This document shows, piece by piece, positions 56,612 through 64,000 of a stretch of DNA of 64,000 bases. The DNA is taken from assembly GCF_905397285.1 (NCBI RefSeq), contig NZ_CAJPUX010000003.1:310001-374000 (forward strand), in the 5' to 3' direction. The first letter of the stretch is position 1, and every line of letters begins with the position of its first letter. This DNA comes from Cupriavidus plantarum. Lineage in GTDB: Bacteria > Pseudomonadota > Gammaproteobacteria > Burkholderiales > Burkholderiaceae. Both the position numbers and the translations under genes were made by a program. Below the pieces are notes generated by a model that did no database searches, was not told the DNA's origin, and saw only the letters and a list, made by a program, of their open reading frames with translations.

Positions 56612-57172
56612 ATGAACATCCGGGATGTTCTGATCGATCATGTGCCGCGCCTGCGCCGCTATGCGCGCGCGCTGATCCAGAACCGGGAACTGGCCGACGA
56701 CCTCGTGCAGGACACGCTGGAGCGCGCGCTCGGCCATGCGCATCAGTACCGGCCGGACAGCGATCCCCGCGCATGGCTGTTCGCGATCATGCATAACGTC
56801 CATGCCAATCAGGCGCGGCGGGCGTCCGCGCGCGCGCCGCATGTGGCGATGGAGGGCGACGTGCTGGACGCCGCGATGGACGCGGCGGGGTTTGTGGGTA
56901 GCACGGGCATGCCCGACGGCCAGACGCGCGCGCTCGAACTGCGCGATCTCGATGCCGCGCTGGCAAAGTTGCCGGCCGAGCAGCGGGAAGTGGTGCTGCT
57001 GGTCGGTCTGGAAGACATGAGTTATGCCGAAGTCGCGCAGACGCTCGGCATTCCGCTCGGCACCGTGATGTCGCGCCTGTCGCGCGGGCGTGAGCGGTTA
57101 CGCATGCTGATGGCGGGAGAGGCTGGCACATCCGGGCAGGGCGGCGCCACGAAACTGAGGGTAGTGCGATGA
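56612..57172 (+). CDS. ECF RNA polymerase sigma factor
   Basis: A 186-residue ECF sigma factor with both conserved regions. Region 2: LRRYARALIQNRELADDLVQDTLERAL and RAWLFAIMHNVHANQARR. Region 4: LAKLPAEQREVVLLVGLEDMSYAEVAQTLGIPLGTVMSRLSRGRERLRML. The start at 56612 (MNIRDVLIDHVPRLRRYA) has CAGGAAACCGA before it. Its stop overlaps the anti-sigma start by ATGA at 57169-57172. It likely recognises the GGAATAA...CGTGTAT elements that drive itself and the divergent DUF305-YVTN genes. Confidence 0.95.
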   Translation: MNIRDVLIDHVPRLRRYARALIQNRELADDLVQDTLERALGHAHQYRPDSDPRAWLFAIMHNVHANQARRASARAPHVAMEGDVLDAAMDAAGFVGSTGMPDGQTRALELRDLDAALAKLPAEQREVVLLVGLEDMSYAEVAQTLGIPLGTVMSRLSRGRERLRMLMAGEAGTSGQGGATKLRVVR

Positions 57173-58047
57173 ACGACCAACGACCAACGGGTTCGGCCGA
57201 TGCGGCCATCGGTGACCTGGAACTGCATGCTTACGTCGATGGCGAGCTGCCGGGCGAGCGTCGTGCCGCCGTGGAGCGCGCGCTCGAGGCCGATCCCGCG
57301 CTCGTGGCTCGGGTGGACGACTACCTGTCGCAGAAGCGGCTGCTGCATGCGCGTTACGACGCCGTGCTCGATGAAGCGGTACCGCGTCGATTATGGCCAG
57401 CGGCCGACGCGCGGCCATGGTCGCGCACGACCACCATGCTCGCGATGGCCGCGATGCTGGCGCTCGGCGTGGGCATCGGTATCGGGATGAACGGCGTCAT
57501 CGGCGGCGGGGCGCCGCGCGCGTGGGTGGCGATGCAGGACAGGCCCTCGCAGAGCGCCGCCTCGCAGGGCGGGTTGTCGGGCGCGGCCGCGCAGGGCGCC
57601 GATTCCTCCGCCGGCTTCGCCCGCCGCGCGGCGCTCGCGCATGTGGTTTTCATGCCCGACGTCATGCGGCCCAAGACGATGGATGGCGGGCATGAGCAGG
57701 ACTTCGTGAACTGGCTCGCGCAGCGGCTCGGGACGGATGTTCATCCGCCGATGCTCACGCGGAGCGGGTTCGAACTCGTGGGAGGGCGTCTGCTGCCCGA
57801 TGCCAATGGCGACGTCGCGCAGTTCATGTATCGCGACGCGCAGGGGCAGCGGATCACGCTATGTGTCTCGCGCCGCAAGGCGGATAGCGGCACGACGGCG
57901 TTCCGGCTGTATCAGGACGGTTCGGTCAACGTGTTCTACTGGATCGATAGGGATTTTGGCTACGCGGTGTCAGGCGGCATTGGCCGCGACGTGCTGCTCG
58001 AACTGTCACACGATGTACACGAGCAGATCGCGAAGCGAGGCGGGTGA
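57169..58047 (+). CDS. Transmembrane anti-sigma factor
   Basis: A 292-residue membrane anti-sigma factor. The cytoplasmic N-terminus has the anti-sigma domain pattern DLELHAYVDGELPGERRAAVERALEADPALVARV but lacks the zinc-finger cysteines. One transmembrane helix follows (TTTMLAMAAMLALGVGIGIGM, about residues 87-107). The periplasmic part has an Ala/Gln/Gly-rich linker and a folded domain with FVNWLAQRLGTDVHPPML, FELVGGRLLPDANGDVAQFMYRD and VNVFYWIDRDFGYAVSGG, a domain seen in many proteobacterial anti-sigma factors. It would hold the sigma factor until an envelope signal releases it. Confidence 0.9.
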   Translation: MNDQRPTGSADAAIGDLELHAYVDGELPGERRAAVERALEADPALVARVDDYLSQKRLLHARYDAVLDEAVPRRLWPAADARPWSRTTTMLAMAAMLALGVGIGIGMNGVIGGGAPRAWVAMQDRPSQSAASQGGLSGAAAQGADSSAGFARRAALAHVVFMPDVMRPKTMDGGHEQDFVNWLAQRLGTDVHPPMLTRSGFELVGGRLLPDANGDVAQFMYRDAQGQRITLCVSRRKADSGTTAFRLYQDGSVNVFYWIDRDFGYAVSGGIGRDVLLELSHDVHEQIAKRGG

Positions 58048-58085
58048 CCGAAGGGTGAGCGCGAGAGGGAGGCGGGACAGCGCCA

Positions 58086-58892
58086 TCACACCTCCACCAC
58101 ATAATTCCAGTCGAACCGCGGATTCTCCATCTCGCCGGTCCGCCGGGACCGGTAGCCGCGCGGATTGCACACGACGCGCGCATCGCCGATGCGGTAGTCG
58201 AAGCCCGTATGCGTGTGCCCGTGCACCCAGAGATCGGCCTGCATCACGAGGTCCGGCCGTTGCGACAGGAATCCCGCGGAGACGATGTCGTGTGCATAGC
58301 GCGGGTCGAGGGACCCGATGTCCGGGCCGTGGTGCGTGACCACCACCGTCTTGCCCTCGAAGGGCTCGGCAAGCGCCGACTCCAACCATGCCGTCGCGCG
58401 CAGGTGCCGGGCGAGCGCGTCCGCCGGCGTGAAGAGCCGCAGCGTCCCGTCCGTCGCGTCCGTCCCATCGTCCCCGGCGGTATGGATCAGCCGATGATCG
58501 ACCATCACGCTCGCACAGGCCGTCATCGCGTCCTGCATGCGATCCTCGCCAAACAGCTGGTAGTCGGTCCACCACGTCGTCCCGATCACGCGCACGGGTG
58601 TGCCGTCGCCATCGGTGAACCGCGCCACCCCGCCATTGAGCACGATCACATGGTTGAATTCGGCCGCGGCAGAAGCCAGCAGGCGGTCCGCCAGCGCGAA
58701 GTTGCTCTCGTAGTACTCGTGATTGCCGGGCACATAGACGACGGGCACATCGAACGTGCGCGCGGCCCAGTCGACGCCTTCGCGGCCATTCGCAATGTCG
58801 CCGGCGAGGATCACGAGATCGGCGTCGCAGACCGGAATCTCGGACGGCATGTCGTGCTCGAGGTGCAGATCGCTGAGCAGGCGCAGCTTCAT
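58086..58892 (-). CDS. Metallophosphoesterase
   Basis: A 268-residue calcineurin-like phosphoesterase. The metal-binding motifs appear in order: DLHLEHD near residue 8, LAGDIANG near 30, PGNHEYYE near 55, VVTHHGP in the second half and VHGHTHTG near 225. The start is ATG 58892 (MKLRLLSDLH); the upstream frame is not credible. It is single-domain, without signal peptide, thus cytoplasmic. It is convergent with the anti-sigma gene and about 50 bp from the tadG stop on the same strand. The substrate is unknown. Confidence 0.9.
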   Translation of the reverse strand: MKLRLLSDLHLEHDMPSEIPVCDADLVILAGDIANGREGVDWAARTFDVPVVYVPGNHEYYESNFALADRLLASAAAEFNHVIVLNGGVARFTDGDGTPVRVIGTTWWTDYQLFGEDRMQDAMTACASVMVDHRLIHTAGDDGTDATDGTLRLFTPADALARHLRATAWLESALAEPFEGKTVVVTHHGPDIGSLDPRYAHDIVSAGFLSQRPDLVMQADLWVHGHTHTGFDYRIGDARVVCNPRGYRSRRTGEMENPRFDWNYVVEV

Positions 58893-58941
58893 GGACGGCT
58901 CCCGGATGCATGAGGTGAACGTGCATCCGATTCTCCCATAG

Positions 58942-60240
58942 CTATCTGGAAATGCGCAGGATCTCCGAAGCGAGTTTCGCGAAGCAGGGGCGCAGATCGT
59001 TGATCGTGGCCGCGTAGCAGTACACGCCGCTAGGCTGCTTGTTGTTGTACTGCGAGGCGTCGGCCGTATTCGCCATGTTGCGGAGCAGATCCGCGTCGAA
59101 GCCGCCGTTGCCGTCGAGCCCGAGCGTAAAGATATAGATGCCCGCATCCCGCATCGACGATGCCATCGCCAGCGGCACATTGGTGGCCGCGCGATACACG
59201 TTGCGCGCGAGGTCCGTGCCGTTCGTGGACGCCGTAACCGTCTTGGGCTTGCTGCCGACGATCAGAAACTCCTTGTCCGCGGCGTTGTGCACGTTGTAAT
59301 AGGTCGGCATCTGGCTCGGCACCTTGTTGCCCGTCACGCCGTTGCAGTTGCCGCTCAGGGTCGTGTCCTGCTGATCGGGCGCCATATAGCCGGCGGGAGA
59401 GGTATCGTTCTCCCCCTCCACCATGATCCCGCCCGCGCACGTGCGATTGCCGTTGAGCGGATAGGTGGCCGCGAGCGTGTTCGGACGTCCATCGGAGAAG
59501 AACACGATCACGCGCAGGCTGGAACGGTTGGTCTGGGTAATGCTGTCCAGTTGCGCGCGCGCCTGCCACAGGCCTTCGGCATAGTTGGTGTAGCCCCCGT
59601 TACTCAGGCCCGTGATCTTCGTCTGCATCGCTGGCCGATCGAAGCCGCGCTGCGTGGTGCGGATGGCGATGTCCGACACCGCGCCCGAGGAAAAATGCAC
59701 GAGCCCCACACGGTCCGTGGTCGGACTGAACTGATTCAGGAAGCTGTTGGCGTTGGAACGTACCGTGCTCCAGACGGGATTCATGGACCCCGACGAATCG
59801 ATTACGAAGACCATGTCGAGGTCCTTGCGAATCGTGGTGGAGTTGGCCGCCACCGCAACGTTGTTGAAGCCAAGCACCTTGAGCAATGTGAGCGGCATCG
59901 TGCTCGTCGCGGAGACCGAGATCGTGACCTTGCCCTGTTCGAACTGCACCGTCGGCGTGTTCAGCGTTGGCGTGCCGCGCAGGTAGCCGTTGGCGAAGTT
60001 CGCGTGGAAGAAGTCGGAAGCGGCCTGCTGCGCCGCGGCGTTCTGCTGGGCCTGCGTGGTGCCGTTGGTGACCGCGCGCGCAGCCGCGACGGCGGCGGAA
60101 TCCACGGCGGCGTTGAGGCGCGCCTTCGTCACGTAGGCCATGCCCGCGTCGACCGCGAGCCCGACGATGCCGGCGAGGCCGATCATCGTCAGTGCCGCGA
60201 TCAGCGTGATCTGGCCCCGTTGCCTGGGTAGGGTTCTCAT
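58942..60240 (-). CDS. tadG: TadG-like pilus assembly protein with von Willebrand A domain
   Basis: A 432-residue membrane-anchored protein. It starts with RQRGQITLIAALTMIGLAGIVGLAVDAGM, the TadE/TadG type pseudopilin-like hydrophobic N-terminus. A long von Willebrand A domain follows with the MIDAS motif FVIDSSGSM and VIVFFSDGRPNT, and an inserted loop with several cysteines (NRTCAGG, SGNCNGV). The vWA version of TadG is common in Flp pilus loci. It is the last gene of the tad run in this window and follows the TadF-like gene after 28 bp. Confidence 0.9.
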   Translation of the reverse strand: MRTLPRQRGQITLIAALTMIGLAGIVGLAVDAGMAYVTKARLNAAVDSAAVAAARAVTNGTTQAQQNAAAQQAASDFFHANFANGYLRGTPTLNTPTVQFEQGKVTISVSATSTMPLTLLKVLGFNNVAVAANSTTIRKDLDMVFVIDSSGSMNPVWSTVRSNANSFLNQFSPTTDRVGLVHFSSGAVSDIAIRTTQRGFDRPAMQTKITGLSNGGYTNYAEGLWQARAQLDSITQTNRSSLRVIVFFSDGRPNTLAATYPLNGNRTCAGGIMVEGENDTSPAGYMAPDQQDTTLSGNCNGVTGNKVPSQMPTYYNVHNAADKEFLIVGSKPKTVTASTNGTDLARNVYRAATNVPLAMASSMRDAGIYIFTLGLDGNGGFDADLLRNMANTADASQYNNKQPSGVYCYAATINDLRPCFAKLASEILRISR

Positions 60241-60268
60241 GGCGCCTCCTGCGTCGTTGTGGGACCGC

Positions 60269-60913
60269 TCAAAACACCGTTGACGAATACAGGTTGGGAC
60301 CCAGCGTCGGCATACGCAGCGTGCCGATACCGAGTCCCTGGAAGAACATGTTGAAGCTGTAGTACGACTCGACGACCCAGATGACCTGTCCGTCGGCGAT
60401 CTTGCCGGTCATCGTATTGGCGGTCGGTGAGCCGGTGCCGGGCGCGGGGAGCCCCGAGCAGCTGCCGTCGTTACCCCAGCGGCCACAGCCGGCGTACGTC
60501 TTGCTCGCGGGCGCGCTGCCGCCCATGCTCCAGCCGCCCGTCCATCGATATTGCTCGAGCACGATATTGCGAACGGTGCAGTTGGTGCCGGACTTGTTGC
60601 AGTTCTCGGCATTGCCCATGACCTTGGTCACGTAGATCATGCCGCGCTGGGGCATGTCGAGCGGCGGCGTGGTCTGCGCGAGCGAGTTCATGATGACCTG
60701 CGGCGTCTGCGAGCTGCGGGACGCGAGACTCGCGCCTTCGCGCGTGAGGTTGACGAGGATGAGGTTCGCCTGGATCGCGCGCGCGAAGTCGATGACGGGC
60801 AGCGTGAGGAAGACGAAAATCGGCATCAGGATCGCGAACTCGATGACGGCGATGCCGCGCTGGCGTTCATGCCGTGCGTGCCCTGATTGTCGTGTGGGGC
60901 GTGCGGGAGTCAT
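60269..60913 (-). CDS. TadE/TadF-like pseudopilin
   Basis: A 214-residue TadE-family protein. The signature RQRGIAVIEFAILMPIFVFLTLPVIDFARA shows the prepilin-like cleavage region with Glu at +5 and a hydrophobic helix. The rest is predicted periplasmic and carries four cysteines. The start at 60913 overlaps the preceding gene's stop (TGATG). TadE and TadF are processed by the TadV peptidase and are needed for Flp pilus assembly. Which of the two neighbouring TadE-like proteins is E or F cannot be decided here. Confidence 0.88.
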   Translation of the reverse strand: MTPARPTRQSGHARHERQRGIAVIEFAILMPIFVFLTLPVIDFARAIQANLILVNLTREGASLASRSSQTPQVIMNSLAQTTPPLDMPQRGMIYVTKVMGNAENCNKSGTNCTVRNIVLEQYRWTGGWSMGGSAPASKTYAGCGRWGNDGSCSGLPAPGTGSPTANTMTGKIADGQVIWVVESYYSFNMFFQGLGIGTLRMPTLGPNLYSSTVF

Positions 60914-61434
60914 CAGAAGGCCTCGTTGCGCATGGTGGCCGCCACGCGAAAGCGGTACTTGCCACCGGTGGATCCGTAGAACGCGGCCACGACGGGCGTG
61001 AGCAGCGGCCAGTTGCAGGTGACCTCGATGATCACGATGTCGCCGGCGGAGCCGAACATGCCCGCGCCGTTCGCCTGCGATGTACCATTGACCCACGTGG
61101 TGACCTGCGCGCCCGACATGTCGTACACGCCCAGCGAGGTGTCGTGGATTTTCTCGAGCACCGCGCGATAGCGTTGCTGGCTGCTCGTGTTCGGGTCGAG
61201 GTTGCTCTGGCCCGTGACGGCATAGCGCGCCCCTTCGCGCACGGCATGCTGCATCGTGAGGTTGGCCCACATCATCGCGCTGAAGTCCACGACCGAGAAC
61301 AGCGTGAGGAAGAACAGCGGGGCCACGAGCGCGAACTCCACGGCGCTGGCGCCGCGCGATCGTCGGGGCCGGCGGCGTCCGGCCGCGCAGGCGGCGCGGA
61401 GTTGGAGGCAGGCGCGAGGCAGCGGGGCGCTCAT
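60913..61434 (-). CDS. TadE-like pseudopilin
   Basis: A 173-residue TadE-family protein. A basic leader (RRRPRRSRGASAVEFALVAPLFFLTLFSVVDFSAMMWAN) contains the G-A-S-A-V-E-F prepilin-type site and helix. The start is placed at ATG 61434 with AGAGGAA before it; an ATG five codons upstream is an alternative. The stop overlaps the next gene by one base. It belongs to the tadA-B-C-E-F-G run. Confidence 0.88.
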   Translation of the reverse strand: MSAPLPRACLQLRAACAAGRRRPRRSRGASAVEFALVAPLFFLTLFSVVDFSAMMWANLTMQHAVREGARYAVTGQSNLDPNTSSQQRYRAVLEKIHDTSLGVYDMSGAQVTTWVNGTSQANGAGMFGSAGDIVIIEVTCNWPLLTPVVAAFYGSTGGKYRFRVAATMRNEAF

Positions 61435-61474
61435 GGCTATTCCTCTCATGGCAGGTTGCGGTACGCGACCAGAG

Positions 61475-62455
61475 CTAGCCGCCCTGGCCCATCATGAACG
61501 GCATCAGCGCGCGATAGAACTGCAGCGCGGGAGAGCCGAGCAGTACGACCATCAGCGACGGAAAGATGAAGAAGATCAGCGGGAACAGCAGCTTCACCGC
61601 GATCTTGGCCGCGCATTCCTCGGCGCGCTGACGCCGGCGGGTGCGCAGCGTATCCGCCTGCACGCGCAGCGACTCGGCGATGCTCGTGCCGAAGCGGTCG
61701 GCCTGCACGAGCATGCTCACCAGCATGTCCACGTCGTCGACATCGGTGCGCAGCGCCAGGTTGCGCAGCGCCTTCTCGCGCGAGAGGCCGGCGCGCAACT
61801 CCAGCACCAGCAGTTCGAGTTCCTCGCCAAGCGCGTGATGCTGACCATTCTGTTGTCCGCGCTGCTGGCCGCTCAACTCCTCGACGACCTTGAGCAGCGC
61901 CGCATCCAGCGCAAGGCCCGCTTCCACGCAGACGGTGATGAGGTCGAGCGCATCGGGAAACGCTTCGAAGATCTCCTGCTTGCGCTGGCGGATGCGCCGG
62001 CGCAGGACGAGGTCGGGCAGATAGAAGCCCGCGATCGCGGCCGCGAGCATCGCCACGGGCAATAGCCGCGGATTGTCCTCGCTCACCACACCGCCTGTGG
62101 CAAGGAACACGCCGAGCGGGAATGCGAGGGCGAGCGCGGTCTTGGCCGCGAAATAGACGGGAATCGCAGCGGGGCTGCGCCAGCCCGCGTTCATGAAGCG
62201 CGTGCGCAGCACCGACCCGTCCCATCCTTCCTTGGGCACGGCAAGCTTCGCGAGCGGCTTCGAAGCGTGCGCCAGCCGCTGGAGCCATTCGTCCTGCAGC
62301 ACCGAAGGGACGTCGTCCTCGCCCGCATCGGCGCGCGAGGCCTGCTGGATGCGCCGGCGCATCGCATCGGGCTGGAGCAGCAGCATCGCCGCGAGCGCCG
62401 CGCCGAAGGCGAGCACGAAGGTCAGCACCAGTACCGCGATCTGTTCGATGTTCAT
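61475..62455 (-). CDS. tadC: Tad pilus inner-membrane platform protein TadC
   Basis: A 326-residue type II secretion F-domain protein. Two hydrophobic segments flank the cytoplasmic GspF region: FEAFPDALDLITVCVEAGLALDAALLKVVEEL and ELLVLELRAGLSREKALRNLA, then FGTSIAESLRVQADTLRTRRRQRAEE and a C-terminal pair of helices (LLFPLIFFIFPSLMVVLLG). With TadB it forms the platform on which the TadA ATPase acts. A Gln/Gly-rich loop (GQQRGQQNGQ) lies in the middle. Confidence 0.93.
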   Translation of the reverse strand: MNIEQIAVLVLTFVLAFGAALAAMLLLQPDAMRRRIQQASRADAGEDDVPSVLQDEWLQRLAHASKPLAKLAVPKEGWDGSVLRTRFMNAGWRSPAAIPVYFAAKTALALAFPLGVFLATGGVVSEDNPRLLPVAMLAAAIAGFYLPDLVLRRRIRQRKQEIFEAFPDALDLITVCVEAGLALDAALLKVVEELSGQQRGQQNGQHHALGEELELLVLELRAGLSREKALRNLALRTDVDDVDMLVSMLVQADRFGTSIAESLRVQADTLRTRRRQRAEECAAKIAVKLLFPLIFFIFPSLMVVLLGSPALQFYRALMPFMMGQGG

Positions 62456-62485
62456 GTCGGTCTCCTCTGGGCGCGTCCGCGTTGT

Positions 62486-63466
62486 CTAGATGTGGATCCG
62501 TACGATGCGGCGCATCCACAGGAGCCCCAGCGCCATCAGCAGCAGCGCGTAGCCCACGATCCACGGCCCGGCCGGATCGTTACGCAGCGGCTTGAGGAAG
62601 CCCGGGTTCACGAGGTACATCGCGCCGGACAGCGCGAACGGCAGCAGCGCGAGGATGATCCCGGACAGCCGGCCTTCGGCGGACAGCACGCGCACCTGGC
62701 CGACCAGCTTCATGCGCTCGCGGATGATGTGCGCGACGTTGCCGAGAATCTCGGCGAGATTGCCGCCCGATTCGCGCTGGATCAGCACCGCGATGACGAG
62801 GTAGCGCAGGTCCGGCAGCGGGGCGCGCTCGGCAAGGTTCTTCAGCGCGTCGTGCATCGAAGCCCCGTAGTTGATCTCGTCGAACGTGGTGCGGAACTCG
62901 GCGCCGAGCGGGTCGGAGAGTTCGGCCCCGGCCATGTCCAGCGCGCTGGAGAACGAGTGGCCCGCGCGCAGCGCGCGGCTGATCATGTCGGCGGCTTCGG
63001 GCAGTTGCATCTCGATGCGCGCGAGGCGGCGCGCGCGCCGGCGCTGCACGTGCCAGAACGGCAGCGCGAGCCATCCGGCGCAGGCGGCGGTGAGCATGAG
63101 GTCGGGCACGCCCAGCAGCTTGCCGAGCAGCCACAGCGCGAGCGGCGGCAGCAGCGTGATCGTCGTGAAGGTCGATACGTTCCAGCGCAGGCCGGATTGC
63201 ATCAGCAGGCGATCGAGCGCGTCGATGCGCGGCATCCGCTTGAGCAGCGCCGCGACGAACGGCGAGCGGCTGAAGGCGCGATCCTTCACGATGGACCCCG
63301 CGCCGCCATCGTCCTGCCAGCTCGCCTCCGACACCGCGCGCAGGCGCCGGTCGAATCGGCGGGCGGCCGCGCTATGGCGGCGCATCCACCATTGATAGCC
63401 AAGCGCCAGCATCACCACGATGGCGATGAACAGCGAGAGCGCGAAGCCGATCAGCGTGTTGTCCAT
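62486..63466 (-). CDS. tadB: Tad pilus inner-membrane platform protein TadB
   Basis: A 326-residue GspF-domain membrane protein. The N-terminal helix (LIGFALSLFIAIVVMLALGY), a cytoplasmic stretch, then LPEAADMISRALRAGHSFSSALDMAGAEL, FRTTFDEINYGASMHDALKNLAERAPLPDLRYLVIAVLIQRESGGNLAEILGNV and two C-terminal helices are typical of TadB. It lies 20 bp behind the tadA stop and 30 bp ahead of tadC. Confidence 0.93.
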   Translation of the reverse strand: MDNTLIGFALSLFIAIVVMLALGYQWWMRRHSAAARRFDRRLRAVSEASWQDDGGAGSIVKDRAFSRSPFVAALLKRMPRIDALDRLLMQSGLRWNVSTFTTITLLPPLALWLLGKLLGVPDLMLTAACAGWLALPFWHVQRRRARRLARIEMQLPEAADMISRALRAGHSFSSALDMAGAELSDPLGAEFRTTFDEINYGASMHDALKNLAERAPLPDLRYLVIAVLIQRESGGNLAEILGNVAHIIRERMKLVGQVRVLSAEGRLSGIILALLPFALSGAMYLVNPGFLKPLRNDPAGPWIVGYALLLMALGLLWMRRIVRIHI

Positions 63467-63489
63467 GGCGGTCTCCGGTCAGATACCCG

Positions 63490-64000
63490 TCAAACGTCGA
63501 AACGCACGGAAGGCTCGTAGAGCCGCTCCGGTACCGACAGACCGAACGCGGCGAGTCTGTCCGAGAAGTGCGGCCGCACGCCCGTCGCGCAGAAGTAGCC
63601 CTTGACGCGGCCGTCGGCGTCTACGCCCGTGCGCTTGAACGTGAAGATCTCCTGCATGTTGACGACGTCGCTCTCCATACCCGTCACCTCCTGTATGCTC
63701 AGGAGCTTGCGGCGGCCATCGGTGAGGCGCGACACCTGCAGGATCACCGTGATGGCGGAGGTGATCTGCTGACGCATCGTGCGCGGCGGCAGCGAGAGGC
63801 CCGCCATGCTGACCATGTTTTCCAGTCGCGTGAGCGCATCGCGCGGGCTGTTCGCGTGGATCGTCGCGAGCGAGCCTTCGTGGCCCGTGTTCATCGCGTG
63901 CAGCATGTCGAGGGCCTCCGCGCCGCGCACCTCGCCAAGGATGATGCGGTCTGGCCGCATCCGCAGCGCATTGCGCACGAGCGATCGCTGCGTGATTTCG
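63490..64000 (-). CDS. tadA: Tad pilus ATPase TadA/CpaF, C-terminal part (cut by window edge)
   Basis: The C-terminal ~169 residues of a TadA/CpaF secretion ATPase; the frame is open to the right edge, so the start lies outside. Visible are [54 protein letters not shown], which includes the Walker B region and the His box, and [24 protein letters not shown]. The Walker A domain is beyond the window. TadA powers Flp pilus assembly. Other tad genes (flp pilin, secretin, tadZ) should lie to the right. Confidence 0.95.
   Translation of the reverse strand, partial: EITQRSLVRNALRMRPDRIILGEVRGAEALDMLHAMNTGHEGSLATIHANSPRDALTRLENMVSMAGLSLPPRTMRQQITSAITVILQVSRLTDGRRKLLSIQEVTGMESDVVNMQEIFTFKRTGVDADGRVKGYFCATGVRPHFSDRLAAFGLSVPERLYEPSVRFDV

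Overview
The window is GC-rich chromosomal DNA from a betaproteobacterium of the Burkholderiaceae, most like Cupriavidus or Ralstonia. This is inferred from gene content and order: zapB-zapA-6S RNA-EVE gene, panC-scpA-DUF3460 gene, tamA-tamB, Mrp/ApbC, and a Bug-type solute receptor beside malonate genes. No insertion sequence, phage, tRNA or CRISPR array was seen. GC content is uniform and nearly every base is coding, so there is no clear island. Because third positions are so GC-rich, long antisense open frames run opposite many real genes; these were treated as shadows.

Layout. 1-4112: 3' part of a malonate catabolic operon (malonyl-CoA decarboxylase fragment, Bug receptor, crotonase-fold protein, malonyl-CoA synthetase MatB). 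4173-6681: SIMPL-domain protein, EVE protein, 6S RNA (ssrS), zapA and zapB, all on the minus strand. 6864-20208: a cobalamin uptake and late-synthesis cluster. A promoter and AdoCbl riboswitch head the plus-strand run btuB-btuC-btuD-cobO-cobT-cobS-cobC. The minus strand carries cobU-cbiB-cobD-btuF, and cobQ diverges from cobU. These genes import corrinoids, adenosylate them, amidate the ring, attach aminopropanol and build the lower nucleotide loop. No corrin-ring genes are present. 20385-25110: ParA-like ATPase, GNAT acetyltransferase, PepSY membrane protein, panC, scpA and a DUF3460 gene. 25311-31957: the TamA/TamB assembly module and a BamE-like lipoprotein. 31985-39996: metG, an OmpA-type lipoprotein, apbC/mrp, lipoprotein sodC, dcd and a large Orn/Lys/Arg decarboxylase. 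40018-44803: TRAP transporter membrane subunits, argH, and an ECF-type sigma factor with a short zinc-finger anti-sigma. 44895-51090: a complete tripartite RND efflux operon. 51312-54298: a DUF899 protein and groES-groEL with a perfect CIRCE operator and strong promoter. 54321-58047: a YVTN beta-propeller and DUF305 gene pair, divergent from an ECF sigma/anti-sigma operon. 58086-64000: a metallophosphoesterase and the distal half of a tad (Flp pilus) locus running off the right edge.

The most interesting signals are regulatory or repeat-based. First, two near-identical promoter-like elements (GGAATAA, 12-13 bp spacer, CGTGTAT, then RCCCC) face outward between the DUF305 gene and the ECF sigma gene. 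This predicts that the DUF305/YVTN pair belongs to that sigma factor's autoregulated regulon. Second, 9-, 10- and 12-bp tandem repeats recur, mostly in frame, in or next to btuB, cobC, btuF, the efflux outer-membrane gene and the DUF305 gene. The btuF case creates an open, collagen-like Gly-X-Y reading frame upstream of the signal peptide. Third, the crotonase in the malonate operon lacks one of the two catalytic glutamates of hydratases. No wholly new multi-gene system could be demonstrated from sequence alone.
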